Shown piece after piece: positions 8,973 through 18,076 of a stretch of DNA of 33,962 nt. Made by a program: the position numbers and the translations under genes. The notes below the pieces were generated by a model. That model was given only the letters and a program-made list of their open reading frames with translations, had not been told where the DNA came from and ran no database searches. The DNA is from a virus, in IMG/VR virus record IMGVR_UViG_3300047481_000645, positions 1 to 33,962 of that record. One strand, written 5' to 3'. The stretch's first letter is position 1, and every line of letters begins with the position of its first letter.

Positions 8973-11900
8973 TTATTGATTGAAAGATTTGTAGAACATT
9001 GCCTGCGCTACAATACTGCCGCTTACTCCAACAGTCTCTACTGTAGACTCAAAATCTGCTCTAACAGGAATAATAATTTTTTGTGTTAATGTATGGTTTA
9101 TTAAATCAGGACCAACTCTTACAAAACCAGCAATAAAGCTAGATGTTGAAATTTCTGATCCACCCACTGTTAATCTGTTATTCAAATAAGCAGCAATAGC
9201 TTTCTGTGTAGGAACTATGTTGTTTGAATCAGCGGTAAACAGTGCATCGGTTGAGAATTCTCTAATAACAACTCCGGAGCCGCCTAATCTTACTCCACCA
9301 ATTCTTAGTTCTGTTAATCCTGACAGGTCAAAGAAATCAGCACTGATTGTTACTATACCTGTTGCCTGTTCCACAGCAAATAGTTCACCTGCTCTAAAGT
9401 TACCGCTTTGATCTGTGCTGGTATAGAATACTCGACCGCCAGATTCCTCATAAACTTCATTTTCTGGAGTAGGTTGGTAAACACCAGTCGCATAAATTTC
9501 AGGATAATTAGTTTCTTCAAAATTTCCAGTACCGATGTCTAAGAAATCGTGTCCGGTAATTCTTACCTGACTGTATCTTATACGTATAGTTCCCGAAGTA
9601 CCATGCGTAAAATAATCTCTTGTTTTAATATTAGGTGTTAATCTTAATGTAGCACTAAGTCCGCCATTAATTGCACCAAGCTCTTCAACATCAACTAACT
9701 GATAAACCTGGGCATTGCCTGTAAACTGTACCTGAGCTCCGGGTTTTGGATAGAAACCTAGTCCGTCAACTGTTACAAATTTACCCACAGGATATACATC
9801 AGCATAACCGTCACCGGATATAGTTACAGTTGTACTAGAAGTCCTATATCCAGAACCACGATTAATCCATTCAGGATTTGTTAATACACCGTCTCCTAAT
9901 CTAACTTCTAGAACTGCATCGCTAGTCGAACTAGGATCTGTTATTGTGTAAGTTGGTGGTTCTCTATAACCAGATCCTGTATCCCAAAATTTTACTTTTG
10001 AAATTATTCCCGATGTTACTTCGACTCTGCCTAGGGCACGCTTTCCGGTTCTAATTCTTTGGAAATTAGCATTATTGTCTGCTACAGCTACCCATAAAGG
10101 TGTATTAGCTCCTGTGCTTGAATCGTCCAATTCTATATAGGGATTGCCTAATGTAACAGAAGTATAGACTGCAGATGTTGCAAGAGTTCTACCTGTCCAA
10201 TTTATTCCGTCTGGGCTCGTTGCTGAATATGTTGTTAAATCTGCTGTGGGGTCTCCGCCCACTACTCTGTTACCTGTACTGCCTACAGCAAAGAATATTC
10301 CCTGTCCATATCTTACTTTAGTCCAGCTATGAGGTGTTGATCCGTCCTGCTTAGGCATAGTTGATGCATACCAGGTGATTCCGTCAAAGCTATATGCACA
10401 ATCGCCTTGAGATGACACAGTGATCCATCTATTATTGCCGTAGGCCACAGACACCCAATCTCGCTGACTGCTGTCTGCTACGACATCCATGACTGTACCT
10501 GACCAATTTATTCCGTCGTCACTATAAGCAGCTACGTTGTTAGAATTAGCAATAGCTACCCAACGGCCTTTACCATAGGCTAGATCTATCCATTGATTTT
10601 CTGTAGAATCACCGATTACTGGCATACTAGAAGAAATCCAAGTCTGGCCGTTTAGAGAATATGCTGAACTGTTTAGATTTTCAGCAACTGCAACAAATTT
10701 TCCTCCACCATATGCTACCGCTGTCCAATTTCTAGATGCTGGCATAGTACGAGCAGTCCAAGTTATTCCGTCGAATGAACTTGAACATTGATTACTGCCG
10801 TATCTTATGGCTACGAATCTATTATTACCTGCTGCTACTCCTGTCCAATCACCGCTACTAGGCATATTGAATGAAACCCAGTCTAGTGCATTAGCTGAAT
10901 AGACACCAGCACTTCCGCCTAACGCTACTGCCACAAACTTACCGCTATGTCCAGTTCCTTCGTAGGTAAAAGAAATTATTGAATTAGTACTATCTTCACT
11001 TGTAGCTGTTACAGTAATTGTAATATCGTTGATACCTATTTGGCCGCCTATCGAATTTCCTTCTATGGTTATTGTATCACCTACAGAATATCCTGCACCT
11101 GCATTAACCAATGTTACTGAATATTCTCTTCCTACTTGATCAACATTAAAAGTTGCAGTAGCCGCAGGAATATCGATCGTCTGTCCTGATCCACTATCTC
11201 CAACTACGTTAGTAAATGATTGAGTAAGTTCACCGTAACAGATATCACTCCAAAAAGTATTAACAGTGGTGTTAACTGCTGCTACTGAAAAATCTGGCTC
11301 ACTAAAAGTGATTCTTGGTTCTATTCTATATCTTGTTGTAGTGTCGATAGGATTGGCAATCGCTTTTCCTGCTATCACATGATCCCAACCTGGGGTATCA
11401 TCGGATTCTTTTGATACTGAAACCACCTTAGATGTTGTATTGTAAGCAGTAACATATCCATATTGTCCTGTGCCCGTGCCGCTAACAATAATAATTCGTT
11501 TTCCTAAATAATCTGCTTGTAAATTTATGTCAGAAGCAGAAATGGTGATAGATGTTAGATCACCGTTGGGAGTGGTATGAACCTGAGCATTGCCTTGAAT
11601 AACACTGTAACCACCACCGCCTATTATTTCTGACGCCGGTGTTGTTGAAGTATCAATAGGACGAGCTTCAAAAATAGCTTGATCCCTAAAATCTTCAAAA
11701 CTTACTGATGCACCCGTTCCAGCTGAAGTAAATGTTGCACCAGCCTGAGTATATCTTTCTCCAGCATTATAAAATTCTAATATTTGTATTTCGTCAACAA
11801 ATTCACCAGCAAATGCATTTGCAACAATCGCTTGATTATTTCTTGTATTGATTGTGATTGTTTCAGGAGTTTCGGTCGAATCATTGCCGTCGGCAATCGC

Positions 11901-14468
11901 ACCGTAATTTCCGTACGAACAGTTTCCGTTGGTGCCTCTTATGATACCGCCATTTTCAGCTAGGTATCCGATGGTACAATAATATGTAAATACCGAAACT
12001 AATTCTGCTCTACCATTGTTTTGAACCAACGCTCCAATTCCGTCGCTGAGTACCTGTGTAAAGTCATTGCTGACCATTGAACGATTTCCACCGTTATGTA
12101 ACGCTCCATTGATCTTTTGTCCTGTACAAGCAGTACCGATATTTGTCACACCTTGGATATAAGGTGATCTGGTAGTGATCCAAACGCTTTGATCGTTCGG
12201 TCCCCAGCCCGGATCTAAACCAACAAATGTTCCTCCTGTTGGTCTTCTATAAAGGTCAAATACCGTAGGTGGATTTAAAATTCCTGTTAGACCTTTAAGA
12301 GTACAATCTCTTAGTCCAGTAGCATCTCTCATATAGAACATGTCTTCTGAAGAACTACCTTCGACTGCGCTAACGTAACCTCTTGCTTCTCTTAATGTTT
12401 TGTAATTTCCTGTATATTTGATATCGTAGATAAAACTATCTATAATTCTAGGTAATATTTGTCTGTAATAAATTTCAGGTACAGTATATAACGGATAAGT
12501 TAGTTGTAAAAATTTTACAATTTCATTTACACAGAAAGCTTTATTTGCTGCTAAAACCAATGCTGCATTTAAATATTCTTGATCTGTGGTTATGGTGTTT
12601 GAACCGCTGACATTCGGGGTGCTGCCTGTCCCTGCAATATGATAATCGATATATTGATTAAATGATGTAATCAAAGATTGCACTGATAGTGCAGGAGCTT
12701 CTCCTGTTTCCTGACCTGTATCTAATCCCAATGTTACCGGATTCAAAGTGTTTGTATTTGTTTTAGCGGGATTAAGTGTAGTCTGTGCTAACAAAGTCTG
12801 TATAATATTAGATAATCTTGTTAGTCCAGCTTTGAAATATATTCTGTCAGTGGCCAGTGCCGGATCAGCATCTGCTGCTGTTATTACTGTTGATCTTAAT
12901 TCAGATCCTAATACCACTGTTCTTTTAGGCACAACTATCGGTAAAATTTCTTCAAACACTCCTGTGCCAACATTGATAGTTGTAAAACCAGAAAAACCGT
13001 CGTCGGCTCTATAACAGGCATAGCGTACAGTTCTCCAAGGAGATGACGAAATAGTTCCTCTTAGAGGATCGTCACCGTCATCAACACCGTCTTTGCCTAC
13101 AAAAAATACTCGAGCTATAGTACCAAATACTCTATACTCAGCACTGTTATCGCTATTAATGCTTAATAACTCCCCTTGATTACCAAGTTCAATATTTGTT
13201 ACACCAAAAGTACTGGTGTCTCCTGCTAGACTTCTTGATAAATCATAGGTAAGCAGGTCACCTAACTGTCTTAGACCTACGTTAGGTCCTGCGCTTTGTA
13301 TTAATATATCCCAATAGATAAATCCTGATCCACTGTCACCAGGATAGTTTTGATCCGATGCTAGATGTTCAAAGTTACACTTGTAAACGTCACCGATAAA
13401 AGTAACTAGATCTCCTGCAGCATAAGTTTGACCTTCAGTCCAGGCTCCCCTAGCATTTTGTCCTATATCTAATACTTCCCAATTACTGGTATCTAGATAA
13501 TCTACAGAGCTTCCGTCAGCGGTTGTATCTAACAAAGCCACATATAAGATTCCGCCTCTGCGGACTACATCGCCGGTTTTGTAAGTATTAGTAGAACTCC
13601 ATAGTCCTATGAAATTATAATTCTCAGATAATTTCTGCCAATACGGATCATTCGTTTCTGCTTGATAAGATGATAGATATGGGTTTTGTCCGTAACTTGA
13701 TCTCAGTGCTAAATAGGTAAAGCCTCCGTGTCTAACCACACTACCGATACCGTAATAAGTTGAATTATTCCATTCGCCGTTGAATTCAGCACCCAATAAT
13801 TCTACTTCCCATTTTGTAGCATCAAATTCAGATGATGAAGTATAACCTTCTAAACAGATTAATAATGTACCATCACGAAGTACAATATCGTTTGGCTTAT
13901 ATCTTGTACTTACAGTATAATCACCTTTAAACTCAATACCTACAAAATGTGTTGCCCAGTTACTGCTGTCAAATTCTAATCCGTTAGCAGTAGTGGTTGA
14001 AGTATGTTCAATTGTGCATTTATAGACATTACCGCCGTAGCGTACAACATCATTGACTCCGTATCTGGTCAGTGCCTGCCAGTTTTGTCTGTAATTATAA
14101 CCAGCTGCATAAACAGTAACGTCTGCGATGTTAGAATTAAATAACGCACCGGAAGTAAAACTGTTAACTGTTAAGTAGAGATTACCTGCATATTTTATAA
14201 TATCTCCTGGATTATATAATGTAGTAGCTGCCCAATTACCTCTGTAGAGGTATCCGTCAGTCATTTTTCTCCAGGCTGGTGTAAAATCAGTATCACTAGG
14301 ATTGGCTAGAAATGTTTGATCGGAAGCAAAAATACCTGCTGTATGCTGTCTCATACAGACCCAACTAGCTCCGCCATATCTTACTATGTCGTCTTTATTA
14401 TAGACTGTGGTAGTAGTCCAATTGTTTCGCCAGGTATATCTAATCCTGCTGATCTTAAATTCTGCCAT
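8973..14468 (-). CDS. Giant modular tail-fibre/adhesin-like protein, 1831 aa
   Basis: Paralogue of the adjacent 2498-aa protein. Both start MAEFK followed by (I/L)xRIR and an aromatic W. Residues 1-394 hold seven chitin-binding-like repeats. A beta-helix-like start follows (VGKDGVDDGDDP, SPWRTVRYACYRADDGFSGF, INVGTGVFEEILPI), here uninterrupted. One diverged helical module (NKAFCVNEIVKFLQLTYPLY, RIIDSFIYDIKYTGNYK) leads into the shared core EDMFYMRDATGLRDCTLKGLTG, LDPGWGPND, GALHNGGN and NDFTQVLSDGIGALVQNNGR. Six Asp-box-like repeats lie near residues 1175-1430, then a conserved C-terminus with RIRYSQVRITGHDFLDIGTG. GGGG lies upstream of the ATG. Probably a virion surface-binding protein; the exact virion position is unknown. 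It reads as the shorter, less embellished member of the pair. Confidence 0.7.
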   Translation of the reverse strand: MAEFKISRIRYTWRNNWTTTTVYNKDDIVRYGGASWVCMRQHTAGIFASDQTFLANPSDTDFTPAWRKMTDGYLYRGNWAATTLYNPGDIIKYAGNLYLTVNSFTSGALFNSNIADVTVYAAGYNYRQNWQALTRYGVNDVVRYGGNVYKCTIEHTSTTTANGLEFDSSNWATHFVGIEFKGDYTVSTRYKPNDIVLRDGTLLICLEGYTSSSEFDATKWEVELLGAEFNGEWNNSTYYGIGSVVRHGGFTYLALRSSYGQNPYLSSYQAETNDPYWQKLSENYNFIGLWSSTNTYKTGDVVRRGGILYVALLDTTADGSSVDYLDTSNWEVLDIGQNARGAWTEGQTYAAGDLVTFIGDVYKCNFEHLASDQNYPGDSGSGFIYWDILIQSAGPNVGLRQLGDLLTYDLSRSLAGDTSTFGVTNIELGNQGELLSINSDNSAEYRVFGTIARVFFVGKDGVDDGDDPLRGTISSSPWRTVRYACYRADDGFSGFTTINVGTGVFEEILPIVVPKRTVVLGSELRSTVITAADADPALATDRIYFKAGLTRLSNIIQTLLAQTTLNPAKTNTNTLNPVTLGLDTGQETGEAPALSVQSLITSFNQYIDYHIAGTGSTPNVSGSNTITTDQEYLNAALVLAANKAFCVNEIVKFLQLTYPLYTVPEIYYRQILPRIIDSFIYDIKYTGNYKTLREARGYVSAVEGSSSEDMFYMRDATGLRDCTLKGLTGILNPPTVFDLYRRPTGGTFVGLDPGWGPNDQSVWITTRSPYIQGVTNIGTACTGQKINGALHNGGNRSMVSNDFTQVLSDGIGALVQNNGRAELVSVFTYYCTIGYLAENGGIIRGTNGNCSYGNYGAIADGNDSTETPETITINTRNNQAIVANAFAGEFVDEIQILEFYNAGERYTQAGATFTSAGTGASVSFEDFRDQAIFEARPIDTSTTPASEIIGGGGYSVIQGNAQVHTTPNGDLTSITISASDINLQADYLGKRIIIVSGTGTGQYGYVTAYNTTSKVVSVSKESDDTPGWDHVIAGKAIANPIDTTTRYRIEPRITFSEPDFSVAAVNTTVNTFWSDICYGELTQSFTNVVGDSGSGQTIDIPAATATFNVDQVGREYSVTLVNAGAGYSVGDTITIEGNSIGGQIGINDITITVTATSEDSTNSIISFTYEGTGHSGKFVAVALGGSAGVYSANALDWVSFNMPSSGDWTGVAAGNNRFVAIRYGSNQCSSSFDGITWTARTMPASRNWTAVAYGGGKFVAVAENLNSSAYSLNGQTWISSSMPVIGDSTENQWIDLAYGKGRWVAIANSNNVAAYSDDGINWSGTVMDVVADSSQRDWVSVAYGNNRWITVSSQGDCAYSFDGITWYASTMPKQDGSTPHSWTKVRYGQGIFFAVGSTGNRVVGGDPTADLTTYSATSPDGINWTGRTLATSAVYTSVTLGNPYIELDDSSTGANTPLWVAVADNNANFQRIRTGKRALGRVEVTSGIISKVKFWDTGSGYREPPTYTITDPSSTSDAVLEVRLGDGVLTNPEWINRGSGYRTSSTTVTISGDGYADVYPVGKFVTVDGLGFYPKPGAQVQFTGNAQVYQLVDVEELGAINGGLSATLRLTPNIKTRDYFTHGTSGTIRIRYSQVRITGHDFLDIGTGNFEETNYPEIYATGVYQPTPENEVYEESGGRVFYTSTDQSGNFRAGELFAVEQATGIVTISADFFDLSGLTELRIGGVRLGGSGVVIREFSTDALFTADSNNIVPTQKAIAAYLNNRLTVGGSEISTSSFIAGFVRVGPDLINHTLTQKIIIPVRADFESTVETVGVSGSIVAQAMFYKSFNQ
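10180..10945 (-). repeat. Six-blade Asp-box-like propeller in the 1831-aa protein
   Basis: Blade motifs are SANALDW (degenerate), SFDGITW, SLNGQTW, SDDGINW, SFDGITW and SPDGINW. They are spaced by W..VAYG...FVAV-type strands. The count matches the paralogue; the first blade has lost the D-G pair. Confidence 0.6.
13287..14468 (-). repeat. Seven ChtBD3-like repeats in the 1831-aa protein
   Basis: Units start at residues 1, 77, 128, 182, 231, 288 and 341. They have the W..Y..(N/G)D(I/V)V.YGG..Y.C pattern, and unit length is 49-76 residues. Unit number equals that in the paralogue, so the array predates the duplication or is held at seven. Confidence 0.7.
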
Positions 14469-14479
14469 TTTTTACCCCG

Positions 14480-14845
14480 TTAACTTGAATGTCCTGTTGG
14501 ATATGTATAATTTTGATTTATTCTTTGCACTAATTGACCTGATGCATTCACATAATAAAGAATAGGTCGATTATCCCATCTATATTGGGTCCAAATTAAA
14601 TTATCATAGACAGTATTATGCTCTTCATCTATACCATCAAAAAAGTCTATGCCTGGCTCAAAATCTTCAAAATTTTCTGATGGGATTCCAGGCTCATTTA
14701 ATTCTATACTATCTTTATCTTTTAACTGGTCGCTGCGAATTAAGAAAATTTCTCCGTCATCGTTTCTTCTAATAAGATATAAAAATCTAGGACTATCTCC
14801 TAGTACTTCTTGTGGTGTTACGCCTAAATAATAATTTGCAGACAT
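14480..14845 (-). CDS. Conserved hypothetical structural protein, 121 aa
   Basis: The ATG is preceded by AGGAAAATTT. The protein begins MSANYYLGVTPQEVLGDSPR and is acidic in the middle (SENFEDFEPGIDFFDGIDEE), ending in Tyr-rich sequence (RQ.NYTYPTGHSS type). I do not recognise a family. It lies 11 nt upstream of the 1831-aa giant gene and 11 nt downstream of the small beta protein, so it is almost certainly in the same late transcript. It may be an attachment, assembly or chaperone protein for the adjacent fibres, but this rests on position only. Confidence 0.5.
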   Translation of the reverse strand: MSANYYLGVTPQEVLGDSPRFLYLIRRNDDGEIFLIRSDQLKDKDSIELNEPGIPSENFEDFEPGIDFFDGIDEEHNTVYDNLIWTQYRWDNRPILYYVNASGQLVQRINQNYTYPTGHSS

Positions 14846-14856
14846 AAATTTTCCTA

Positions 14857-15189
14857 TTATGATATTTCTACATAGCTGACTGTAGCATCTACACTATCCG
14901 AAGTATCGGTCACGATCCTAAAACCTGTGTTTTCGGGTAAAATTAATTTTTCACCTTGTGTTATCAATTTAACTGAAGTGTTAGGAGGAATAGTAAGTCC
15001 TTTTATGTAATGTGCAACAGTAGTGTCAGCCCCAACAACCATAACATCAGCTATAACAGTATCGTAGTCTGTGACATTAGATAAATTACACCCTATTACT
15101 GTAGCTCGAACACCTGCACCGATAGTTACTACATCTGTTGGGACTGTTCCTATCTGAGTTACTAGTGAATGTTTAAAAATTGTTGGCAT
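14857..15189 (-). CDS. Small beta-sandwich virion protein, 110 aa
   Basis: AGGATAACGAA precedes the ATG. The protein is nearly all beta with pattern TIGAGVRATVIGCNLSNVTD, then DTVIADVMVV, a AHYIKGLTIPPNTSVKL stretch, a 'LILPENTGFRIVTDTSD' strand pair and a final DATVSYVEIS strand. Corresponding elements occur in the 108-aa (1100-1426) and 188-aa (18073-18639) proteins, which points to a small paralogous family scattered through the cassette. It sits 4 nt after the 350-aa fibre gene. It is probably a virion component, perhaps a connector or decoration protein; no named function can be supported. Confidence 0.55.
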   Translation of the reverse strand: MPTIFKHSLVTQIGTVPTDVVTIGAGVRATVIGCNLSNVTDYDTVIADVMVVGADTTVAHYIKGLTIPPNTSVKLITQGEKLILPENTGFRIVTDTSDSVDATVSYVEIS

Positions 15190-15193
15190 TTCG

Positions 15194-16246
15194 TTATCCT
15201 AAAATTAACGCATAAGCGGCAGCAATATCTGCTGCACCTGCTGCACTTACCGCGCCCGCTGATCCTGCTGGGCTCGCCCATGAAGCACCGTCCCATACTT
15301 CTAATGCTAGAGACGATATGTTAAATCTTGTCATTCCTAATACAGCATAAGCGGTTGGACGTTGAGCATTATCGCCCCTAGGAGGAACAAAACCGTTAGT
15401 TCCTGCTAATTTAAAATATCCCGTACCACTTTGAACTATCTGTGTGATAGCTCCGCTGACTAAATTGGTTATAGTATTGTCTACTATTTTAAAATTTGCT
15501 AGTCGAACACCGCCTGAACCATTGCCGTCAATTATAATGTCTTGTCCAGTAGTTGTAGTAATCTCATTATCACGGAACATGAGATTACCTACGTCAAGGG
15601 TACTTACCGCAAGATTGTCTGTGACTACATTGCCAATATAGGCGCTTTTCCATCTAAAGGCAGCAGATCCTAAATCGTAGGTATTATCTGCCTGAGGAAT
15701 TAAATCACTTTGAATGCTTGCGTTGATTGTTATTGTATCTGCAAGACTATCGCCAATGATAAGATTACCATTGAGCTGTATGTTACCGACAGCAGAAATA
15801 TCACCGGACACTGCAAGATTTCCAGTGATATTGGTTGTTGATTGAATGTTAACTGTTCCGCTGCCGTTTGGTTGAAGTTCTATAGATGCATTTGAATTAA
15901 AAGTAGAAATTATATTTCCCGAAATTTCAATTTCGTCTACTTGTAATTTTGAATGATAGATTGTTGCTTGTCCACCAGACGGACTAAAACTTATAGTGTT
16001 TAAATCACTTTGTATCGTGTTTCCGTAGATACTTAATGTACCTACGTCAACTTGATTATCAACGACTAAATTTGTTGTATGAGTAGTGCCGCTTACTTGT
16101 AGATCAGAATCTGGTGCAGCAGTGTTCACCCCGACCCTGAGATTGTTTACATCTAGATAAAGTAGATCCGTCTCAAAAGCCAGATCAACCCCGTCACGAG
16201 TAAGATTCGACTTCAGGAGCGGTCCAGAAATACGACCAATGGCCAT
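15194..16246 (-). CDS. Fibre-like structural protein, 350 aa (paralogue A)
   Basis: A GAGGAG ribosome binding site precedes the ATG. The N-terminus MAIGRISGPLLKSNLTRDGV and following DLAFETDLLYLDVNN are shared with the 360-aa upstream gene. The middle has fibre-type repeats (ITGNLAVSGDISAVGNIQLN, LIIGDSLADTITI) and a 'NTYDLGSAAFRWKSAYIGNV' motif that is common in phage tail fibres. The C-terminus ends AAYALILG, matching IYTIILG in the paralogue. No enzymatic residues are visible. The long leader (16247-16364), with a promoter-like octamer and a hairpin beside the ribosome binding site, suggests its own transcription start. Probably a beta-helical fibre or baseplate-associated structural protein. 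Confidence 0.65.
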   Translation of the reverse strand: MAIGRISGPLLKSNLTRDGVDLAFETDLLYLDVNNLRVGVNTAAPDSDLQVSGTTHTTNLVVDNQVDVGTLSIYGNTIQSDLNTISFSPSGGQATIYHSKLQVDEIEISGNIISTFNSNASIELQPNGSGTVNIQSTTNITGNLAVSGDISAVGNIQLNGNLIIGDSLADTITINASIQSDLIPQADNTYDLGSAAFRWKSAYIGNVVTDNLAVSTLDVGNLMFRDNEITTTTGQDIIIDGNGSGGVRLANFKIVDNTITNLVSGAITQIVQSGTGYFKLAGTNGFVPPRGDNAQRPTAYAVLGMTRFNISSLALEVWDGASWASPAGSAGAVSAAGAADIAAAYALILG

Positions 16247-16262
16247 GCGTTCTCCTCATACC

Positions 16263-16275
16263 CCGTGTTTCACGG
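16263..16275 (-). promoter_or_regulatory. Leader hairpin next to the ribosome binding site
   Basis: CCGTG and CACGG pair perfectly around a 3-nt AAA loop in the minus-strand leader. The hairpin ends about 5 nt upstream of the GAGGAG ribosome binding site of the 350-aa fibre gene. It could protect the 5' end or tune translation. There is no U-tract, so it is not a terminator. Confidence 0.35.
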
Positions 16276-16345
16276 TTAACCACCTTACATTGCGGGTTTA
16301 CCACAGTTTAACCATACGAGGATTGGTCGTCCACGTAATCAGTAG

Positions 16346-16353
16346 TATTTAGT
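16346..16353 (-). promoter_or_regulatory. Candidate T4-type late promoter (ACTAAATACTACT)
   Basis: The minus-strand ACTAAATA followed by CTACT resembles the extended T4 late consensus TATAAATACTATT except for the first two bases and one downstream base. It lies in the 118-nt gap upstream of the 350-aa fibre gene, giving a leader of about 90 nt. Confidence 0.5.
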
Positions 16354-16364
16354 CTGATTGGAAA

Positions 16365-17447
16365 TTAACCAAGTATGATGGTATAGATATGGCCCAGGTC
16401 TTCCATATCGATTACTGAAACACCCCCTCCTCCCGCACCGATCGAAGGAGACCAAACTGTTCCGTCAAAACATTCAAGATAATTTCGATCGGTATTCCAT
16501 CTAGTCTCTGCAAGCTCGGGTGTTAGACGTCGTTCTGCATCGGTACCGGCAGGAACGACCATTGCATTGTTACCTGTAAAATTAGTATAACCTATTCCTG
16601 TAGATCCCAATGTTATAGCGGTATTATTAAGATTAGTTATGTCGCTGTCTTGCCATTTGGTTCTTTCTATATAGATAATACCTGTATCGGGTAATATTTC
16701 TATATCATCATTTGATTGTAAAGCAGATATTGTGTTTGTTAGGCCATTTAATCTTGTTTGACTACTAATATCTACTATATCAGGATACCAAAAATTTACT
16801 TTGGTTTCATCTGTAAACCATAATTGACTCCATCGTCTTGGGGAAGAATCTCCAGTATCTTCGCCTAACGACCATATAAGATCTTGTCCGGGAATAATAT
16901 CTTGTGTAAAATCAGGAGCTACGGTTACTGTATCAACAATATTATCACCTATGATTAGATTACCACCTAAAATAATATTCTGTGGTGTGGTAATATTTCC
17001 TGAAACATTTAGATTACCTAAAATATTAGTGTCAGCAACTATTTGTGTTGAACCAGATCCGTTTGGATCTATGACAATATTACTGTTGTTTGAGGAAAAA
17101 ATACTATTTCCGTCAAACACTAGATTATTAGTGGCTACACGATCGTGAAATATCGTTGCGCTTCCTGTATTGGTTCTTAGATTAATTGGGCCTGTTGAAG
17201 TTGTAAATGTAGAAGAACTATTAATTATAATATTTGCTACATTTGCAGCAGTGTCTACAATTATATCAGTGGTGTGAAAATCGTGATTTATATCTAGATC
17301 GTAAACAGAAGAAGGATTCTTCTTAATTCCTATACTGTCGTCATTGACATCTATGTATAGTAAGGTAGTTTCGAAGGCTAGATCTACGCCGTTTCTCAAC
17401 AGGTTCGCTTCTAACAAAGGTCCTGTTATTCTACCTAGCTGAGGCAT
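16365..17447 (-). CDS. Fibre-like structural protein, 360 aa (paralogue B)
   Basis: Closely related in layout to the next gene. It starts MPQLGRITGPLLEANLLRNG then VDLAFETTLLYIDVNDD, has an INLRTNTGSATIFHDRV block, then LGNLNVSGNITTPQNIILGG and LIIGDNIVDTVTV, and ends IYTIILG. The region around DLIWSLGEDTGDSSPRRWSQ corresponds to the 'YDLGSAAFRWKSAY' fibre motif of the paralogue but carries an insertion. Its stop is followed by the 118-nt leader of paralogue A. GGAAAC precedes the ATG, and the gene begins 2 nt after the previous stop. Probably a tail-fibre or baseplate-associated structural protein. Confidence 0.65.
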   Translation of the reverse strand: MPQLGRITGPLLEANLLRNGVDLAFETTLLYIDVNDDSIGIKKNPSSVYDLDINHDFHTTDIIVDTAANVANIIINSSSTFTTSTGPINLRTNTGSATIFHDRVATNNLVFDGNSIFSSNNSNIVIDPNGSGSTQIVADTNILGNLNVSGNITTPQNIILGGNLIIGDNIVDTVTVAPDFTQDIIPGQDLIWSLGEDTGDSSPRRWSQLWFTDETKVNFWYPDIVDISSQTRLNGLTNTISALQSNDDIEILPDTGIIYIERTKWQDSDITNLNNTAITLGSTGIGYTNFTGNNAMVVPAGTDAERRLTPELAETRWNTDRNYLECFDGTVWSPSIGAGGGGVSVIDMEDLGHIYTIILG

Positions 17448-17449
17448 GA

Positions 17450-18076
17450 TTAGTTTCCGAAGTTATAGAAAACCGTTACGTACTTAGTGAGAGGAACAGT
17501 TCCTAACGGGCTGGCGCCAAAATCTAAATAATATCCTGCAGGATAGCTTCCTGCGCCACCGTAAAAAGCGGCCGAAGGAACACCTGCTGGGTTTTGTACC
17601 AATGTCCAATTATCGCTGTAAATTTGTATTACATTTTCAACCAAAACGATTAACGGATAAGTGTAAAGTCCTGTGCCGGCACTACCTCCCGCTACTAATG
17701 TTGGAGGGGACCAATTTACTCCAAGATTTTGCAGAGGACCAAAATATTGTTCTACACCGTCTCCAGGACCTATGGTTTGTTTTATAACTGTGCCACCGCC
17801 GGCAGCTCTTACTGTTTCCCAAACACCAGCAATAAGACATTCTAATTGATTAAGTGTAAGATTATAACGTATTAGTCCGTCTGCATATTCCGAACTTGAC
17901 GAAACTCCGGATGCTGGATATCTTACTCCGGAAGTCTGCGGACGCTGGGCCGTAGTACCTTGAGGCAGTCTCAATCCTCCGGTAAGGTCCATAACAGCAC
18001 GACCATATTGATTGGTAAACAGTGTTTGATCTCTCACACTGAATTTTCCGAGATGTTTTTGTTTTAGAAATTTCAT
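17450..18076 (-). CDS. Structural protein, 208 aa
   Basis: I place the start at the ATG at 18076 (MKFLKQKHLGKFSVRDQTLF), whose first bases overlap the TGA of the preceding gene in an ATGA arrangement, rather than at a TTG 36 nt further upstream. The protein has GRAVMDLTGGLRLPQGTTAQ and 'RP' turns followed by DGLIRYNLTLNQLECLIAGV, a fibre-style 'ntt.q.e.y.dg.W' element also seen at the ends of the 350- and 360-aa proteins. A Gly/Tyr/Pro-rich second half ends TKYVTVFYNFGN. Translational coupling to the 188-aa gene is likely. Virion structural role inferred; family not recognised. Confidence 0.55.
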   Translation of the reverse strand: MKFLKQKHLGKFSVRDQTLFTNQYGRAVMDLTGGLRLPQGTTAQRPQTSGVRYPASGVSSSSEYADGLIRYNLTLNQLECLIAGVWETVRAAGGGTVIKQTIGPGDGVEQYFGPLQNLGVNWSPPTLVAGGSAGTGLYTYPLIVLVENVIQIYSDNWTLVQNPAGVPSAAFYGGAGSYPAGYYLDFGASPLGTVPLTKYVTVFYNFGN

